A model generated the notes under the pieces. The model worked only from the letters and a program-made list of their open reading frames with translations. It did not search any database and was not told the origin of the DNA. A DNA stretch of 41,707 nt from Methanobacteriota archaeon (GTDB taxonomy: Archaea > Thermoplasmatota > Thermoplasmata > Lutacidiplasmatales > UBA184). Below are positions 10,265 to 19,147 of this stretch, piece by piece. Positions within the stretch are counted from its first letter, which is position 1, and each line of letters opens with the position of its first letter. The position numbers and the translations under genes are program-made. The DNA is taken from assembly GCA_013290045.1 (NCBI GenBank), contig JABCYU010000005.1:1-41707 (forward strand), given 5' to 3'.

Positions 10265-10705
10265 CTACTTCTTCGCGGCGAGCTTCTTGATCGACGCGTT
10301 GTCCTCGTTGTAGGCCTCTTCGAGGGAGGCCATGACCATCGATTCGAGCTGGGCCGGTGGGATCATCTTCGAGTGGAAGTCGCCGATTACGTTGACGCCG
10401 GTCTTCGCCCCGTTCGGCTTGTAGTAGAAGATGAACTTCGAACCGGCAAGCGGCCCCTCGACCGAATGCACCATCATCGCGACCGGCGGGAATGTCGTCA
10501 CGCGATTGACGACCTTGACCCAATTGCCTTGGACGTTCTGCTCCCAGCTGAGCCTCATCCACCCGTCCTTCTCCGGTGCCCCCTCGATGTTCCGGCGGTT
10601 CGCATGGGACTGACCGTGGTCGTCCGGGGAGTCAATGAACTTCCAAACGATGTCGATCGGCGCGTCGAACTGGCTTCCGAGGTCCTCGATATGGGCCATG
10701 GTCAT
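10265..10705 (-). CDS. SRPBCC/START-like domain protein
   Basis: DLGSQFDAPIDIVWKFIDSPDDH...; 146 aa. Confidence 0.6.
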   Translation of the reverse strand: MTMAHIEDLGSQFDAPIDIVWKFIDSPDDHGQSHANRRNIEGAPEKDGWMRLSWEQNVQGNWVKVVNRVTTFPPVAMMVHSVEGPLAGSKFIFYYKPNGAKTGVNVIGDFHSKMIPPAQLESMVMASLEEAYNEDNASIKKLAAKK

Positions 10706-10823
10706 GGATGGTCCAAGGGCTACTTGAGCCGGGACGGAACGAAAAGATACCAGCGAGGGGGCTCATCCTGGCGGAAGGGGCCGACGCGCCGCCGAGGAGT
10801 GGGCCCGCTTGTTGGGGTGCTCG

Positions 10824-11615
10824 ATGGCTTTATCGGGAGCCCGGCCCGCTCAGGGCTTCGTGAAGATTCTTGGTTCGCTGTTCGGACCCTGTCTCCTACT
10901 GCTCCTCGTCACCGTGGTCCCAACAGCGGCCGCCTCGGGTACGCTGGTCGGCACGGCGACCTCGTGCAGCCAGCTCACCGCGTGCTATTTCGTCCTGAAC
11001 GGCACGGCCGGGAACGGCTACGCCTCCACCAGCAGTTTCGGCTACATCGCGTTTCGCCTTCCGGGCGAGACCAACATCACGTTCGGGACCTACTCGGCGA
11101 CCGTCGTCAACCGATCCGGCGCGATCGACCACGTGCAAGGGACCTCGTTCGGGATCGACGCGAACACCGGGAGGGTGGTCCTCGGCTCGACCGACGTCTA
11201 CGTGAACGCCACCGCGCACTGCAGCCACAACGGCTGCGGGTACACGTACAAGCTGGTGAGCGGGTCGATTTCGCTCCGCGTTACGAACTACGACGGGACC
11301 CGGGTGGCGGTGTCGTGCAGCCCGCAGCACTTCGGGGCCGGCGGCTCGACCCATTGCACTGCCCAGGTCACGGATCTGGCCAACAACTCGACCGTGCCGT
11401 CCGGCACCGTGTCGTTCTCCACCTATTCCGGGGCGGGGTCGGTTGGCAAGTTCTCGAACCACGGAGTGTGCACCCTCGCCTCCGGTAGCTGCATAGTGAA
11501 GTTCACGGCCTACGACAACACCGTCGGGTCGTTCCAGATCATCGCCATCTATCACGGGCTCCACTCGTTCTACAAGAGCCAGGGCAGCGGCTCGATCGCG
11601 GTCTCGGGAAACTGA
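10824..11615 (+). CDS. Secreted Ig-like (Big-type) domain protein
   Basis: Signal peptide (LLLLLVTVVPTAAASG) and VSCSPQHFGAGGSTHCTAQVTDLANNSTVPSGTVSFSTYSG Ig-like motif. Confidence 0.6.
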   Translation: MALSGARPAQGFVKILGSLFGPCLLLLLVTVVPTAAASGTLVGTATSCSQLTACYFVLNGTAGNGYASTSSFGYIAFRLPGETNITFGTYSATVVNRSGAIDHVQGTSFGIDANTGRVVLGSTDVYVNATAHCSHNGCGYTYKLVSGSISLRVTNYDGTRVAVSCSPQHFGAGGSTHCTAQVTDLANNSTVPSGTVSFSTYSGAGSVGKFSNHGVCTLASGSCIVKFTAYDNTVGSFQIIAIYHGLHSFYKSQGSGSIAVSGN

Positions 11616-11849
11616 GCCAACGGGCCGCGCTCCTTTCGGGGGTCCGAGCCTGCCCTACGGCGGGATGATCCGAATCGGAAGGGCGCGATGATCGCCCGCC
11701 CGAATCCGGGACCACGCGTCGACCGATGGAGGACGCCGGGGCGGTCGCGAGGGCCGTGCGACGGTTAGCGGGCCAGTTGGGCCTGACCCGGCCGCCGCCT
11801 ACGACGTCGCCCCGGGAAGGCGAGCCCCCAGCGCGGAGAAGGCGCGGGA

Positions 11850-12563
11850 CTAGCTGGTCGAACCGCTCGCAGGCACTTCGGTCCGGAGAGAGCGGCGTGA
11901 GAGGACCGACTCGAGGGCCATCTCCGCCGTAGGCAGGGGGGCCGGCGGCTCCGTCGCCAGGACTCGGAAGAGCTCCGCGACCAGATCCTCGGCCGAGGCG
12001 CATTCGTCGGCGAGGTAGGCGACCCGCACCCCGTATGACCCGACGTCCTGCCGCAATTGCTGACAGAGGGCGTCGATCGCGGCGCTTCCGACGGCCTGAC
12101 CGGCGAGCTTGCCAAACGGATCGGTCCGACCCGGGCCCGCCGTCGCCAGTATGGTCCCCCGGCCCTGGTAGGCCATCTCACTGCTCGCGGCGGCCATGGT
12201 GACGAAATTCGAGAGAACCCGGGTGAACGTCGTCGCGGCGAACTGCTCGCCCGTGAGGTTGCACAGGCGTACCGGGCCTTCCATCCCCAAGAACGCCAGG
12301 TTGAGGGTGACATCGACGCTCCCGTGCTGGGTGCTGACCTGGTGTAGGTGCTCGGAGACCGATTTCGGATCCAGCGGGTCGACTTGGGCGACCAGCGCGG
12401 TGCCCCCCGCGGCGACGATCTCATCGGCGAGTGGCTGAAGCCTCTCAGCCGTGCGACCGGCCAGGTAGACCGTCGCACCCGCGTCCGCGAAGGCCCGCGC
12501 GACGAAGGCCCCAGTGGGGTTGTTGGCGCCGTATAGGACCGCACTCTTTCCGTGAAGCTGCAT
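11850..12563 (-). CDS. Short-chain dehydrogenase/reductase family protein
   Basis: Rossmann start SAVLYGANNPTGAFVARAFADAGATVYLAGRTAERL. Confidence 0.8.
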   Translation of the reverse strand: MQLHGKSAVLYGANNPTGAFVARAFADAGATVYLAGRTAERLQPLADEIVAAGGTALVAQVDPLDPKSVSEHLHQVSTQHGSVDVTLNLAFLGMEGPVRLCNLTGEQFAATTFTRVLSNFVTMAAASSEMAYQGRGTILATAGPGRTDPFGKLAGQAVGSAAIDALCQQLRQDVGSYGVRVAYLADECASAEDLVAELFRVLATEPPAPLPTAEMALESVLSRRSLRTEVPASGSTS

Positions 12564-12614
12564 GTGGCTCTCTCCGAGCCAACCAAGGGGGATCCCCTAC
12601 TTAACCAAGATGAC

Positions 12615-12630
12615 TTTTAGGTTCCTAAAA
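12615..12630. promoter_or_regulatory. Perfect inverted repeat TTTTAGG-TT-CCTAAAA upstream of SDR gene
   Basis: Direct reading; about 50 nt upstream of the SDR start; related site ATTAG-GTA-CTAAT at 12648-12660. Confidence 0.5.
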
Positions 12631-12767
12631 CAGTTTTGATATGCCGGATTAGGTACTAATATTGCGGAGATTGAGCCCGGCGGTCCGGCGAAGAAATGCG
12701 GTGGCAAGCCCGCGCCTTTCCCATGAACTCCCTCGGTGGCTCGGAATCGCCGTCCCGGGGGCGGCCC

Positions 12768-13043
12768 TCATTCGATGCTCTGAAGCCGAATCAGGGGATC
12801 CTGGTGAGGACCAAGGGACCGACGACGAACATTGCCCTCGAGAGTCGAGGAGCGGGCAGCTCGCCGGACGGGGGCGCTGGCTACCCCCGGTTCGATCGTC
12901 AGAGTCGAGCCCCGGACGTACGTCTTCAACGTCTGACCATCGACCCAGCCCAGCCGCTGGATCTCCTTCGGGGCGATGGAGAGAATCCACCGGTAGTAGG
13001 TGCGACCCCGATAGACCCGGTTGACCACCTTTCTTGCGCGCAT
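12768..13043 (-). CDS. AbrB/SpoVT-like DNA-binding protein
   Basis: MRARKVVNRVYRGRTYYRWILSIAPKEIQRLGWVDGQTLKTYVRGSTLTIEPG. Confidence 0.55.
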   Translation of the reverse strand: MRARKVVNRVYRGRTYYRWILSIAPKEIQRLGWVDGQTLKTYVRGSTLTIEPGVASAPVRRAARSSTLEGNVRRRSLGPHQDPLIRLQSIE

Positions 13044-13122
13044 CGCCGTCCCTGTAGCAACGCATGCGTTAGATTGCTAAATATCCTTCGGATTATATAG
13101 TCTGGCTAGCCTAGGGATTTCC

Positions 13123-14262
13123 ATGCTGCCCGAGTATCCGGAGTCGATCCGTCGGGCCTTCGCTCGGAACGTCCTCCGGAACTCCCTTTTGTTGCGCCGC
13201 GGCGAGAATCTGCTCGTCGAAACCTGGAGTGGGACGCAGACCTGGGCGGAGAGCCTCGTCCTCGAAGCCCGAATTCTCGGCGCCCGTCCGATGTTGGTGG
13301 TCGAAGACGAAAGCACCTACTGGAGGGGAGTGGAAGAGGCGCCGGCCTCCCATCTAGGCCAGGTCGGGTCCCATGAGTGGGCCGCGTTGAAGGCCTGTGA
13401 CGCCCACGTGTACCTTTGGGGGCCGTACGACACGACCCGGGAGGAGGCGCTCCCATCGTCGGTCCAGAGTCGGATCATGGCCAACGACCACGAGTGGTTC
13501 CGCCTGGTGCAACGTTCCGGGATCCGCTCGATCCGTTGGGACCTGGGACGGACGAGCGAGGTCTGGGCTCACCGATACGGCGTCGACCTGGCGAAGTGGA
13601 GGTCGGAGCTCATCGAGGGAGCGACGATCGACCCCCGACCCATGCGACGTGACGGCCGACACCTCGCGGAGAAGTTCCGGACCGCCAAGTCCGTTCATAT
13701 CACCCACAAGAACGGAACCGACCTGACGCTCCGACTCGCCGGGCGGCGCGCCCGTGTCGACGACGGGGTACTCGACGAGGACGACGTGCGAGCCGGGAAC
13801 GTCGTGCAGGTCATCCCGAGCGGCGTCACGGTCGTCACCGTCGACGAGCGGTTCGCCGATGGGACCTTCATCAGCGAAGGACCTGGCGGCGTCGCATTCT
13901 CGGAGAACCATAACCAGATCCCACTGAGCGGCGCCCGGTGGAGCTTCCGAAATGGCAAGCTGACCGACTACTCGTTCGAGCAAGGGGAGTCGGATTTCCG
14001 CAAGGCCTACCGGGCCGCTGGCCCTGGGAAGGAACGTCCCGGCCTGATCTCGGTCGGATTGAATCCCTCCACCACATCGATCCCGTTGCTCTTCGACCAG
14101 GAACGTGGGGTCATCTCCTTGACCGTCGGTCGGAATTCCGAGATGGGAGGGCACACCCGGGGCCCACGGTTCGTGGCGTATTCGCCGATTCGCAAAGCCG
14201 ACCTCGCCCTGGACGGAACCCCGGTTCTCCGCAACGGCGAGCTCGTCGGCGTTCGCGACTGA
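13123..14262 (+). CDS. M29-family aminopeptidase-like metallopeptidase
   Basis: NVLRNSLLLRRGENLLVETWSGTQTWAESLVLEARILGARPMLVVEDE; FADGTFISEGPGGVAFSENHNQIPL; M29-like organisation. Confidence 0.7.
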   Translation: MLPEYPESIRRAFARNVLRNSLLLRRGENLLVETWSGTQTWAESLVLEARILGARPMLVVEDESTYWRGVEEAPASHLGQVGSHEWAALKACDAHVYLWGPYDTTREEALPSSVQSRIMANDHEWFRLVQRSGIRSIRWDLGRTSEVWAHRYGVDLAKWRSELIEGATIDPRPMRRDGRHLAEKFRTAKSVHITHKNGTDLTLRLAGRRARVDDGVLDEDDVRAGNVVQVIPSGVTVVTVDERFADGTFISEGPGGVAFSENHNQIPLSGARWSFRNGKLTDYSFEQGESDFRKAYRAAGPGKERPGLISVGLNPSTTSIPLLFDQERGVISLTVGRNSEMGGHTRGPRFVAYSPIRKADLALDGTPVLRNGELVGVRD

Positions 14263-14400
14263 TCCGGCGGGTTGCGAGTGGTCGCGGAGGGAGGAAAACC
14301 CATTCTCGACACCCGCGAACCCGGAATGAGGCCTAGTCTTGCTACGGCTCGCCTCCGAGGGACAAGCCCGGACGACTCCGATGGTGTCCGTTCGAGCACG

Positions 14401-14628
14401 ATGGAGTTCGAGGCGACCGTCCAGAGGGTGGAAGGTTCTCTCGTCATCTCCATTCCGGACCGGATCGTGGAGCAGACGGGGACCCGCCCCGGGAAGCGGA
14501 TTCGCGTCGTCCTCCCAGGACCAGTCGATGAAGGGAAGCTCCAGGGGGGGTTCACTCGTGGGAGGCGACGACGAAGGGACATCGACGGGCCCCCTCCGAG
14601 GAAGAGTGAGGTTCTTCCTGCATGGTAA
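14401..14628 (+). CDS. AbrB/MazE-family antitoxin-like protein (relative of the 19248-19466 protein)
   Basis: MEFEATVQRVEGSLVISIPDRIVEQTGTRPGKRIRVVLPGPVDEGKL; aligns with EFEATVRKVGDSMGIIIPGRIVSEIKARPGQKIRIVIPGKVDWSKL at 19248. Confidence 0.6.
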   Translation: MEFEATVQRVEGSLVISIPDRIVEQTGTRPGKRIRVVLPGPVDEGKLQGGFTRGRRRRRDIDGPPPRKSEVLPAW

Positions 14629-14755
14629 CGCCTAGTACGGGTTGGCGAGGGTGGACCGGGCGAGCCGACGTGCTCGCTCCGGCGATTGCCGGCTCGAGCC
14701 ATCTGCTACGAACGGGATTCCGGCGCCGTCGGGATGCTCCATGCGGGTTCGGACC

Positions 14756-15610
14756 ATGAATGCCCACACTCCCACGGATCTGACGCTCGGGTCCGAACGC
14801 GCCGGGGTCCCCCGCTGGAGCGCGGTGGAGCAGGGCGTCGGGCGACCGGTCGTCTTCCTGCACGGATATCCGTTGAATCATCTCATGTGGGAGCCCCAGC
14901 TGCGCCCACTCTCCCTAGGGAACCACATCATCCTGTTGGACCTTCCGGGGTACGGGCTGGCCCGGGACCGACCGGTTCCCGAGGGTTTCTGGCCGTACGT
15001 CGACGACGTCGGGCGGACCCTGGTAGCTCACCTCACCGGCCCGGCGGTGGTGGTCGGTCACTCCTTCGGCGGCTACCTGGTCCAAGGCTTGTACCACAAA
15101 TTCCCAGAGCTCTTCGCGGCGATGGTACTGGCGGATACCCGGTCCGACCCCGACACCCCGAAGGCGCGGGAGGCTCGCCTCTCCACGGCCGCTCGACTGG
15201 AAGACCCCAGTGAGCATCTGAACGAGGATGAGGTAGTGCGGGGCCTTTTGGCGCCGGCGACCTGGGCGGAGGGAGGCGCGGTGGTCGAGCGAGTGCGTAC
15301 GATGGTCCGGGAAGCCCCCTCGCCGACCCTCGTCCGCACTCTCCGTGCGATCGCAGATCGACCCGATCTGGGTCCCATCCTACCGACGATCGACATTCCG
15401 ACGCTGGTGATCTGGGGAACGGAGGACCAGCTCATCCCGCCGGCCCAAAGCGAAGCGATGGCGCGGCGGATCCGTGGAAGCACGGAGCTCCCGGTTCCGG
15501 ATGCCGGACACCTCCCGTCCCTGGAAGCCCCCGAGCCGTGCAACGATGCGTTGCGACGTCTGTTGGACCGTCTGCCGCCGTGGGGGTCTCCCGAAGGATC
15601 GAATCGCTGA
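14756..15610 (+). CDS. Alpha/beta hydrolase
   Basis: Oxyanion region VVFLHGYPLNHLMW, nucleophile elbow VVGHSFGGYL, C-terminal DAGHLPSLEAPE. Confidence 0.85.
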   Translation: MNAHTPTDLTLGSERAGVPRWSAVEQGVGRPVVFLHGYPLNHLMWEPQLRPLSLGNHIILLDLPGYGLARDRPVPEGFWPYVDDVGRTLVAHLTGPAVVVGHSFGGYLVQGLYHKFPELFAAMVLADTRSDPDTPKAREARLSTAARLEDPSEHLNEDEVVRGLLAPATWAEGGAVVERVRTMVREAPSPTLVRTLRAIADRPDLGPILPTIDIPTLVIWGTEDQLIPPAQSEAMARRIRGSTELPVPDAGHLPSLEAPEPCNDALRRLLDRLPPWGSPEGSNR

Positions 15611-15989
15611 CAGGCCCCCACGCGCCGCTCGTGGTCTCGTGAAACGCGCCCGAAGCTCGAAGCCCGATACGAGGGGACCCGGTAGGCCCCGGTCCGCTGA
15701 CCCGTCGAGACGTTCCCCCTCCCGGCGGCCGTCAACCGCCCCCGCGACCCCAAGGGCGATCTCGAGGTGGCTCCGTTCGTCGTGCCGTACCGAAGCTCCA
15801 TCGGTTGGGAGGGGCGGGCCGGGCGGGTGATGCCGGAGTGCGTGGGCGACCTTCTTCCAGAGCTCCGGGAGGGGGCGACCTCGGGCACTCGGTGGGCGGG
15901 CCGATGGGCGTGCTCGGGTCCCGCCGGCCAGCCTACCCGCGCCCCCGTGCTCATCGCGGGATGGCCTCCGTCGATCCGAGTCCGCTGCG

Positions 15990-16308
15990 CCAACCCCTCA
16001 TCGAGCTGGAGCCTCCCACCCATCACAGCCCGTGCGGATCTGATGGAAATCCAGTTGGTGCTCGCTCCGCAGGGCGACGAGAATCTTGCGCGGGAGGCCC
16101 TTTCATCCCTCGGGCCGAAAGCCATCGAGCTCTCACGGGAACTCATCCCCAGGTCGCCCGACTTCGGCACCATCGGCTCGGCGCCACCGGTAGACGTTTC
16201 TCTTACGTTGATGCGCCCGGGTATCCGTACGGCGGCGAGAATCGGTACCCGCTCCTGACCGAAGCGCACGAGTTCGAGGGACTCACCGACGTGGCGTTCG
16301 TGGGCGAG
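15990..16308 (+). pseudogene. Degenerate VapC/PIN-domain toxin copy (frameshifted, stop lost)
   Basis: APQGDENLAREALSSLGPKAIELSRELIP then, after a -1 frameshift, GATGRRFSYVDAPGYPYGGENRYPLLTEAHEFEGLTDVAFV; matches intact VapC at 19466-19834 along most of its length. Confidence 0.75.
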
Positions 16309-16372
16309 GTCGGGAGTCCCGGCCGACGGTCCGCGAGACCGGAGATCCCGATCGACTTCTGCGGTCCGAGGG

Positions 16373-16392
16373 GGTGACTGCTCCGGGCGGGA
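16373..16392. repeat. tRNA-Glu 3'-end derived repeat, copy 1 (18/20): GGTGACTGCTCCGGGCGGGA
   Basis: Compared by eye with GGTGATTGCTCCCGGCGGGA at 19899-19918. Confidence 0.7.
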
Positions 16393-16456
16393 GTCAGCCC
16401 CAAAGTCTGCAGGTTTGAACCCAATCCGGCCGCCGCCTCTCCTCGCGAGCGACGGG

Positions 16457-17001
16457 TCACTGTTGCCGTGCGATCAGCGCTCGCAAGTCCGCGAGGATGT
16501 CAATGACGTCCTCCTGCTTCGCCCGGAGGTCGAGGTACTTGTCGTCCAGGTCGCCCGCGAGTTCCGAGGCGAGCAGGGCGGCTTGTTCGAACGCCTCCTG
16601 CCGTCGACCCTGCCAGTGCTTCGCCTCGGCCAGTCGTTTGATGATCAGGTCCTCGACCGCAGCAAGCCGGACCGGTCCGTAGGGTGTCTCCACCTCGCGG
16701 ATCCGGCTCGGACTGCCGGAGTAGTCACTTCCGACCAGGTCGACATCGAGCTTCCATTTCTGGTGGTACCATGTCCGCCCTTCCGTGTGAAAGCCCTAGG
16801 ATTCCAAAACCCGAGCCGCCTTCTGGCGGTGCGTTACCAGGTCGATGTCTCCGGAGGTGTACGCCCCGATCGTGTACACTTCGATGGCCGACCCTCCAAA
16901 GACCACGACCGGCCCCTCGGGACCTCCAAGTGCCTTGGAGAGTACGCCCGCGAAGTAGAGAATTCGCTCGGCGGAGGTTCTGGCCGCCCCTAGGGCGCGT
17001 T
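16457..17001 (-). pseudogene. DUF6036-like nucleotidyltransferase, interrupted by in-frame TAG (complement of 16796-16798)
   Basis: Reading through the stop gives ...VVVFGGSAIEVYTIGAYTSGDIDLVTHRQKAARVLES*GFHTEGRTWYHQKWKLDVDLVGSDYSGSPSRIREVETPYGPVRLAAVEDLIIKRLAEAKHWQ...; GG-S-x-E...DIDLV NTase motif upstream of the stop. Confidence 0.65.
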
Positions 17002-17508
17002 CGACCTCCTTCGTTCCAATCCTCGACGGCGCTTCTTCCGGGCCGCTGCCCTCGTCCGCAGTCCGAGGCGAGCCAGCTCTGCATCCTTGCCAGGACGACG
17101 CGCGAATTCCTGCCGACGGAATCCCGCCTCGGGGGTCGAGCGATACTTCGAGAAATCCATCGGGGGAATCCGGTCGAGGAGGGCCCGTCCCCTTTCCGCT
17201 CGATCATCGGCCCCCGCACGCACTTCGGACCACGGGAGTATCCGTACCCGACGACGAAAGAACGCTCGAAGGTCGGTATCCGTGAGGACCCAACGTGAAC
17301 CGCCCCGCTCGCCCGGTAACTCATTGACGAGACCGGCGTCCCGAAGCCGTCGTAGCTCAAGGGATCCTTTGGTCGGCTGGACGAGGGCGATCTTCGCGAT
17401 TCGATACGCGGAGAGCGGCGTAGAGGAGTTGGCGAGCACGCCGAGCATGCGTACGCGGCCCGCGCCGCCGAAGACCTGCTCCAGGTCTGACCCCGGCCCC
17501 GGCTTCAC
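16990..17508 (-). CDS. Winged-helix/HTH regulator, putative antitoxin of the adjacent nucleotidyltransferase
   Basis: VRMLGVLANSSTPLSAYRIAKIALVQPTKGSLELRRLRDAGLVNELPGERGGSRWVLTDTDLRAFFRRR; overlaps start of NTase frame. Confidence 0.6.
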   Translation of the reverse strand: MKPGPGSDLEQVFGGAGRVRMLGVLANSSTPLSAYRIAKIALVQPTKGSLELRRLRDAGLVNELPGERGGSRWVLTDTDLRAFFRRRVRILPWSEVRAGADDRAERGRALLDRIPPMDFSKYRSTPEAGFRRQEFARRPGKDAELARLGLRTRAAARKKRRRGLERRRSNAP

Positions 17509-17539
17509 GTGGTTGAATGGGGGAGTGGGCTCTTAACAG

Positions 17540-17554
17540 TATCCTAATGGGATA
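17540..17554. promoter_or_regulatory. Operator-like inverted repeat TATCC-TAATG-GGATA
   Basis: Direct reading, upstream of the HTH gene; resembles the tandem site at 19229-19250. Confidence 0.4.
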
Positions 17555-17666
17555 TTGTGGCACCCAGTAGCCAGCGCGCCGGATCCCGCCAAAACTGCTC
17601 CATGCCCAGGGAGCCGCCGGAGGACGACGCGGGGCTACTCAGCGGGCTCCATGACCACGTAGAGAG

Positions 17667-17686
17667 GGTGATTGCTCCCGGCGGGA
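17667..17686. repeat. tRNA-Glu 3'-end derived repeat, copy 2 (20/20); extended 26-mer AGGGTGATTGCTCCCGGCGGGAGGCA at 17665-17690
   Basis: Exact match to 19899-19918; the 26-mer also matches 19126-19151 exactly. Confidence 0.85.
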
Positions 17687-17970
17687 GGCAAACCGATAAC
17701 CTCGGGGATTGAACCCAAACGGGTTCCGGGCGGTTCCTGGGGCCGGGACCGTCGCGTGTAGAAATCCCGCCTTCCAACATAGACCCCGGGGAGCGGCGGT
17801 TCGAACCGTCGAGGTACGCGCGCATCTTCCCTGTGACGATGGGCCTTCCGTGAGCTCGGGCCGCCCCCATGCCGCCCGCACCGGAGATCGTCCCGAGCAG
17901 TCGAGATAATGTCGCGGCATGAAATTAGTATATATACATCTCGCGTAGTCTAGTGCGTTGGGATGGGCCC

Positions 17971-18540
17971 ATGAGAGCGGACCTGACGCTGGTGAGAGAG
18001 CCGTCCGACCGTGGGCTCCCAGGGTCGGTCTTCGTGCGCGCTGCGAAGCCGCCCTATCGCCCGATTCTCCGATTCCAGCGCGTGAACATCGGGTCGAAAG
18101 ACGACGTGCGGCTGGCGCGCCGAGCGGGGCTTCCCCTCTCCCTGCTCGAACCGGACCGGATCGAGCGCTTGGGGTATCCGCTCTCCTTCCGACCCCGACT
18201 TCTGATCGGTCGAGACATGTCCCCTCTCGTGCATTCGCGGTTCAGGGTCATCGCGTTCGTGGACCCCGCCGCGGCGAAGGAGCCCACCATCGAAGACCTC
18301 GTCGTGGCCATGCTCACCATCGATCCCTTGGGCGCCCGTCGAATCGCCCGTGACCACCGCGCCGAAATCGACCCGATCCGCTTGTTGAAACGGGTACTGG
18401 CGGAGAATCTCGAGCGGCGGGCCTACGAAGTCCGACTGGACGAGTTCGCCCCCGGCATCCCAAGGATCGCGGGGCTCAAGCCGCTTTCCCGGACCGCCCT
18501 CCAGGCCGAGGATGATCGCGAGTTCTCCCGAGGGCCCTGA
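17971..18540 (+). CDS. Hypothetical protein, putative antitoxin/partner of downstream nucleotidyltransferase
   Basis: 189 aa, MRADLTLVREPSDRGLPGSVFVRAAKPPYRPILRFQ..., TATA box (tagtatatatacat) about 35-40 nt upstream, stop 2 nt before next ATG. Confidence 0.6.
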   Translation: MRADLTLVREPSDRGLPGSVFVRAAKPPYRPILRFQRVNIGSKDDVRLARRAGLPLSLLEPDRIERLGYPLSFRPRLLIGRDMSPLVHSRFRVIAFVDPAAAKEPTIEDLVVAMLTIDPLGARRIARDHRAEIDPIRLLKRVLAENLERRAYEVRLDEFAPGIPRIAGLKPLSRTALQAEDDREFSRGP

Positions 18541-18542
18541 GC

Positions 18543-19127
18543 ATGGCGACGGTCACCTCCAGCGATGCCGTGGAGGTCATGCGACGTTTGGAAGCCGAAG
18601 GATATCGTCCCATCCTGATCGGAGGACTCGCCATCGAGGTCGCGGGATATGGAGGAACGAAGGATGTCGATATCCTCCTGCCCTCCGCCGAGTACGGCGG
18701 GGCCGAGTACCTCCGCTCCGAAGGGCTCACCGTCCTGTCGAACACCGGGAACTTCACCAACGGGCATCTGCAACTCCCGGGTGGTCGAACGGTCGTATGG
18801 GATGTGCTGAATCCGGACCTCTTCGGAGGTGAACCGTTCTACGAGTTCGTGCGTTCGAGGGCATCGAAGGCTTGGGTGGTTGGCCGCATCGCCGCGCCCC
18901 CCGTCGTGTACTACACCCGCCTCCTCGTGAAGGGAGACCACGGGCGCCGGTACATGCTCCGAATTCGAAGGGATCTCGACGAGGGGGCTCCCGATAGCTG
19001 GGTGCGCGGGACTATCGCGATTGCGAAGCGTTTCGGGACGGAGGCGACCGTGCTACCCAAGGTTGATGCGATCTTCAAGGAACGTCGACGGGAGCTAGGT
19101 TCGGGCCATCGACGGACCCAAGGTTAG
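18543..19127 (+). CDS. Nucleotidyltransferase-fold protein, putative toxin
   Basis: LIGGLAIEVAGYGGTKDVDILLPS matches the GG-x-A-x-E...D-x-D motif; stop codon falls inside the tRNA-derived repeat. Confidence 0.65.
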   Translation: MATVTSSDAVEVMRRLEAEGYRPILIGGLAIEVAGYGGTKDVDILLPSAEYGGAEYLRSEGLTVLSNTGNFTNGHLQLPGGRTVVWDVLNPDLFGGEPFYEFVRSRASKAWVVGRIAAPPVVYYTRLLVKGDHGRRYMLRIRRDLDEGAPDSWVRGTIAIAKRFGTEATVLPKVDAIFKERRRELGSGHRRTQG

Positions 19128-19147
19128 GGTGATTGCTCCCGGCGGGA
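19128..19147. repeat. tRNA-Glu 3'-end derived repeat, copy 3 (20/20)
   Basis: Exact match to 19899-19918 and 17667-17686. Confidence 0.85.

Noticed and set aside
14262-14280. TGATCCGGCGGGTTGC after the M29 gene as a fifth tRNA-derived repeat
   Set aside because: Only about 8 contiguous matching bases in a GC-rich context; not distinguishable from chance.
16796-16798. In-frame TAG in the NTase read as possible pyrrolysine codon
   Set aside because: No pyl machinery visible, TAG is used as an ordinary stop in neighbouring genes, and the module sits among other decayed genes; nonsense mutation is simpler.
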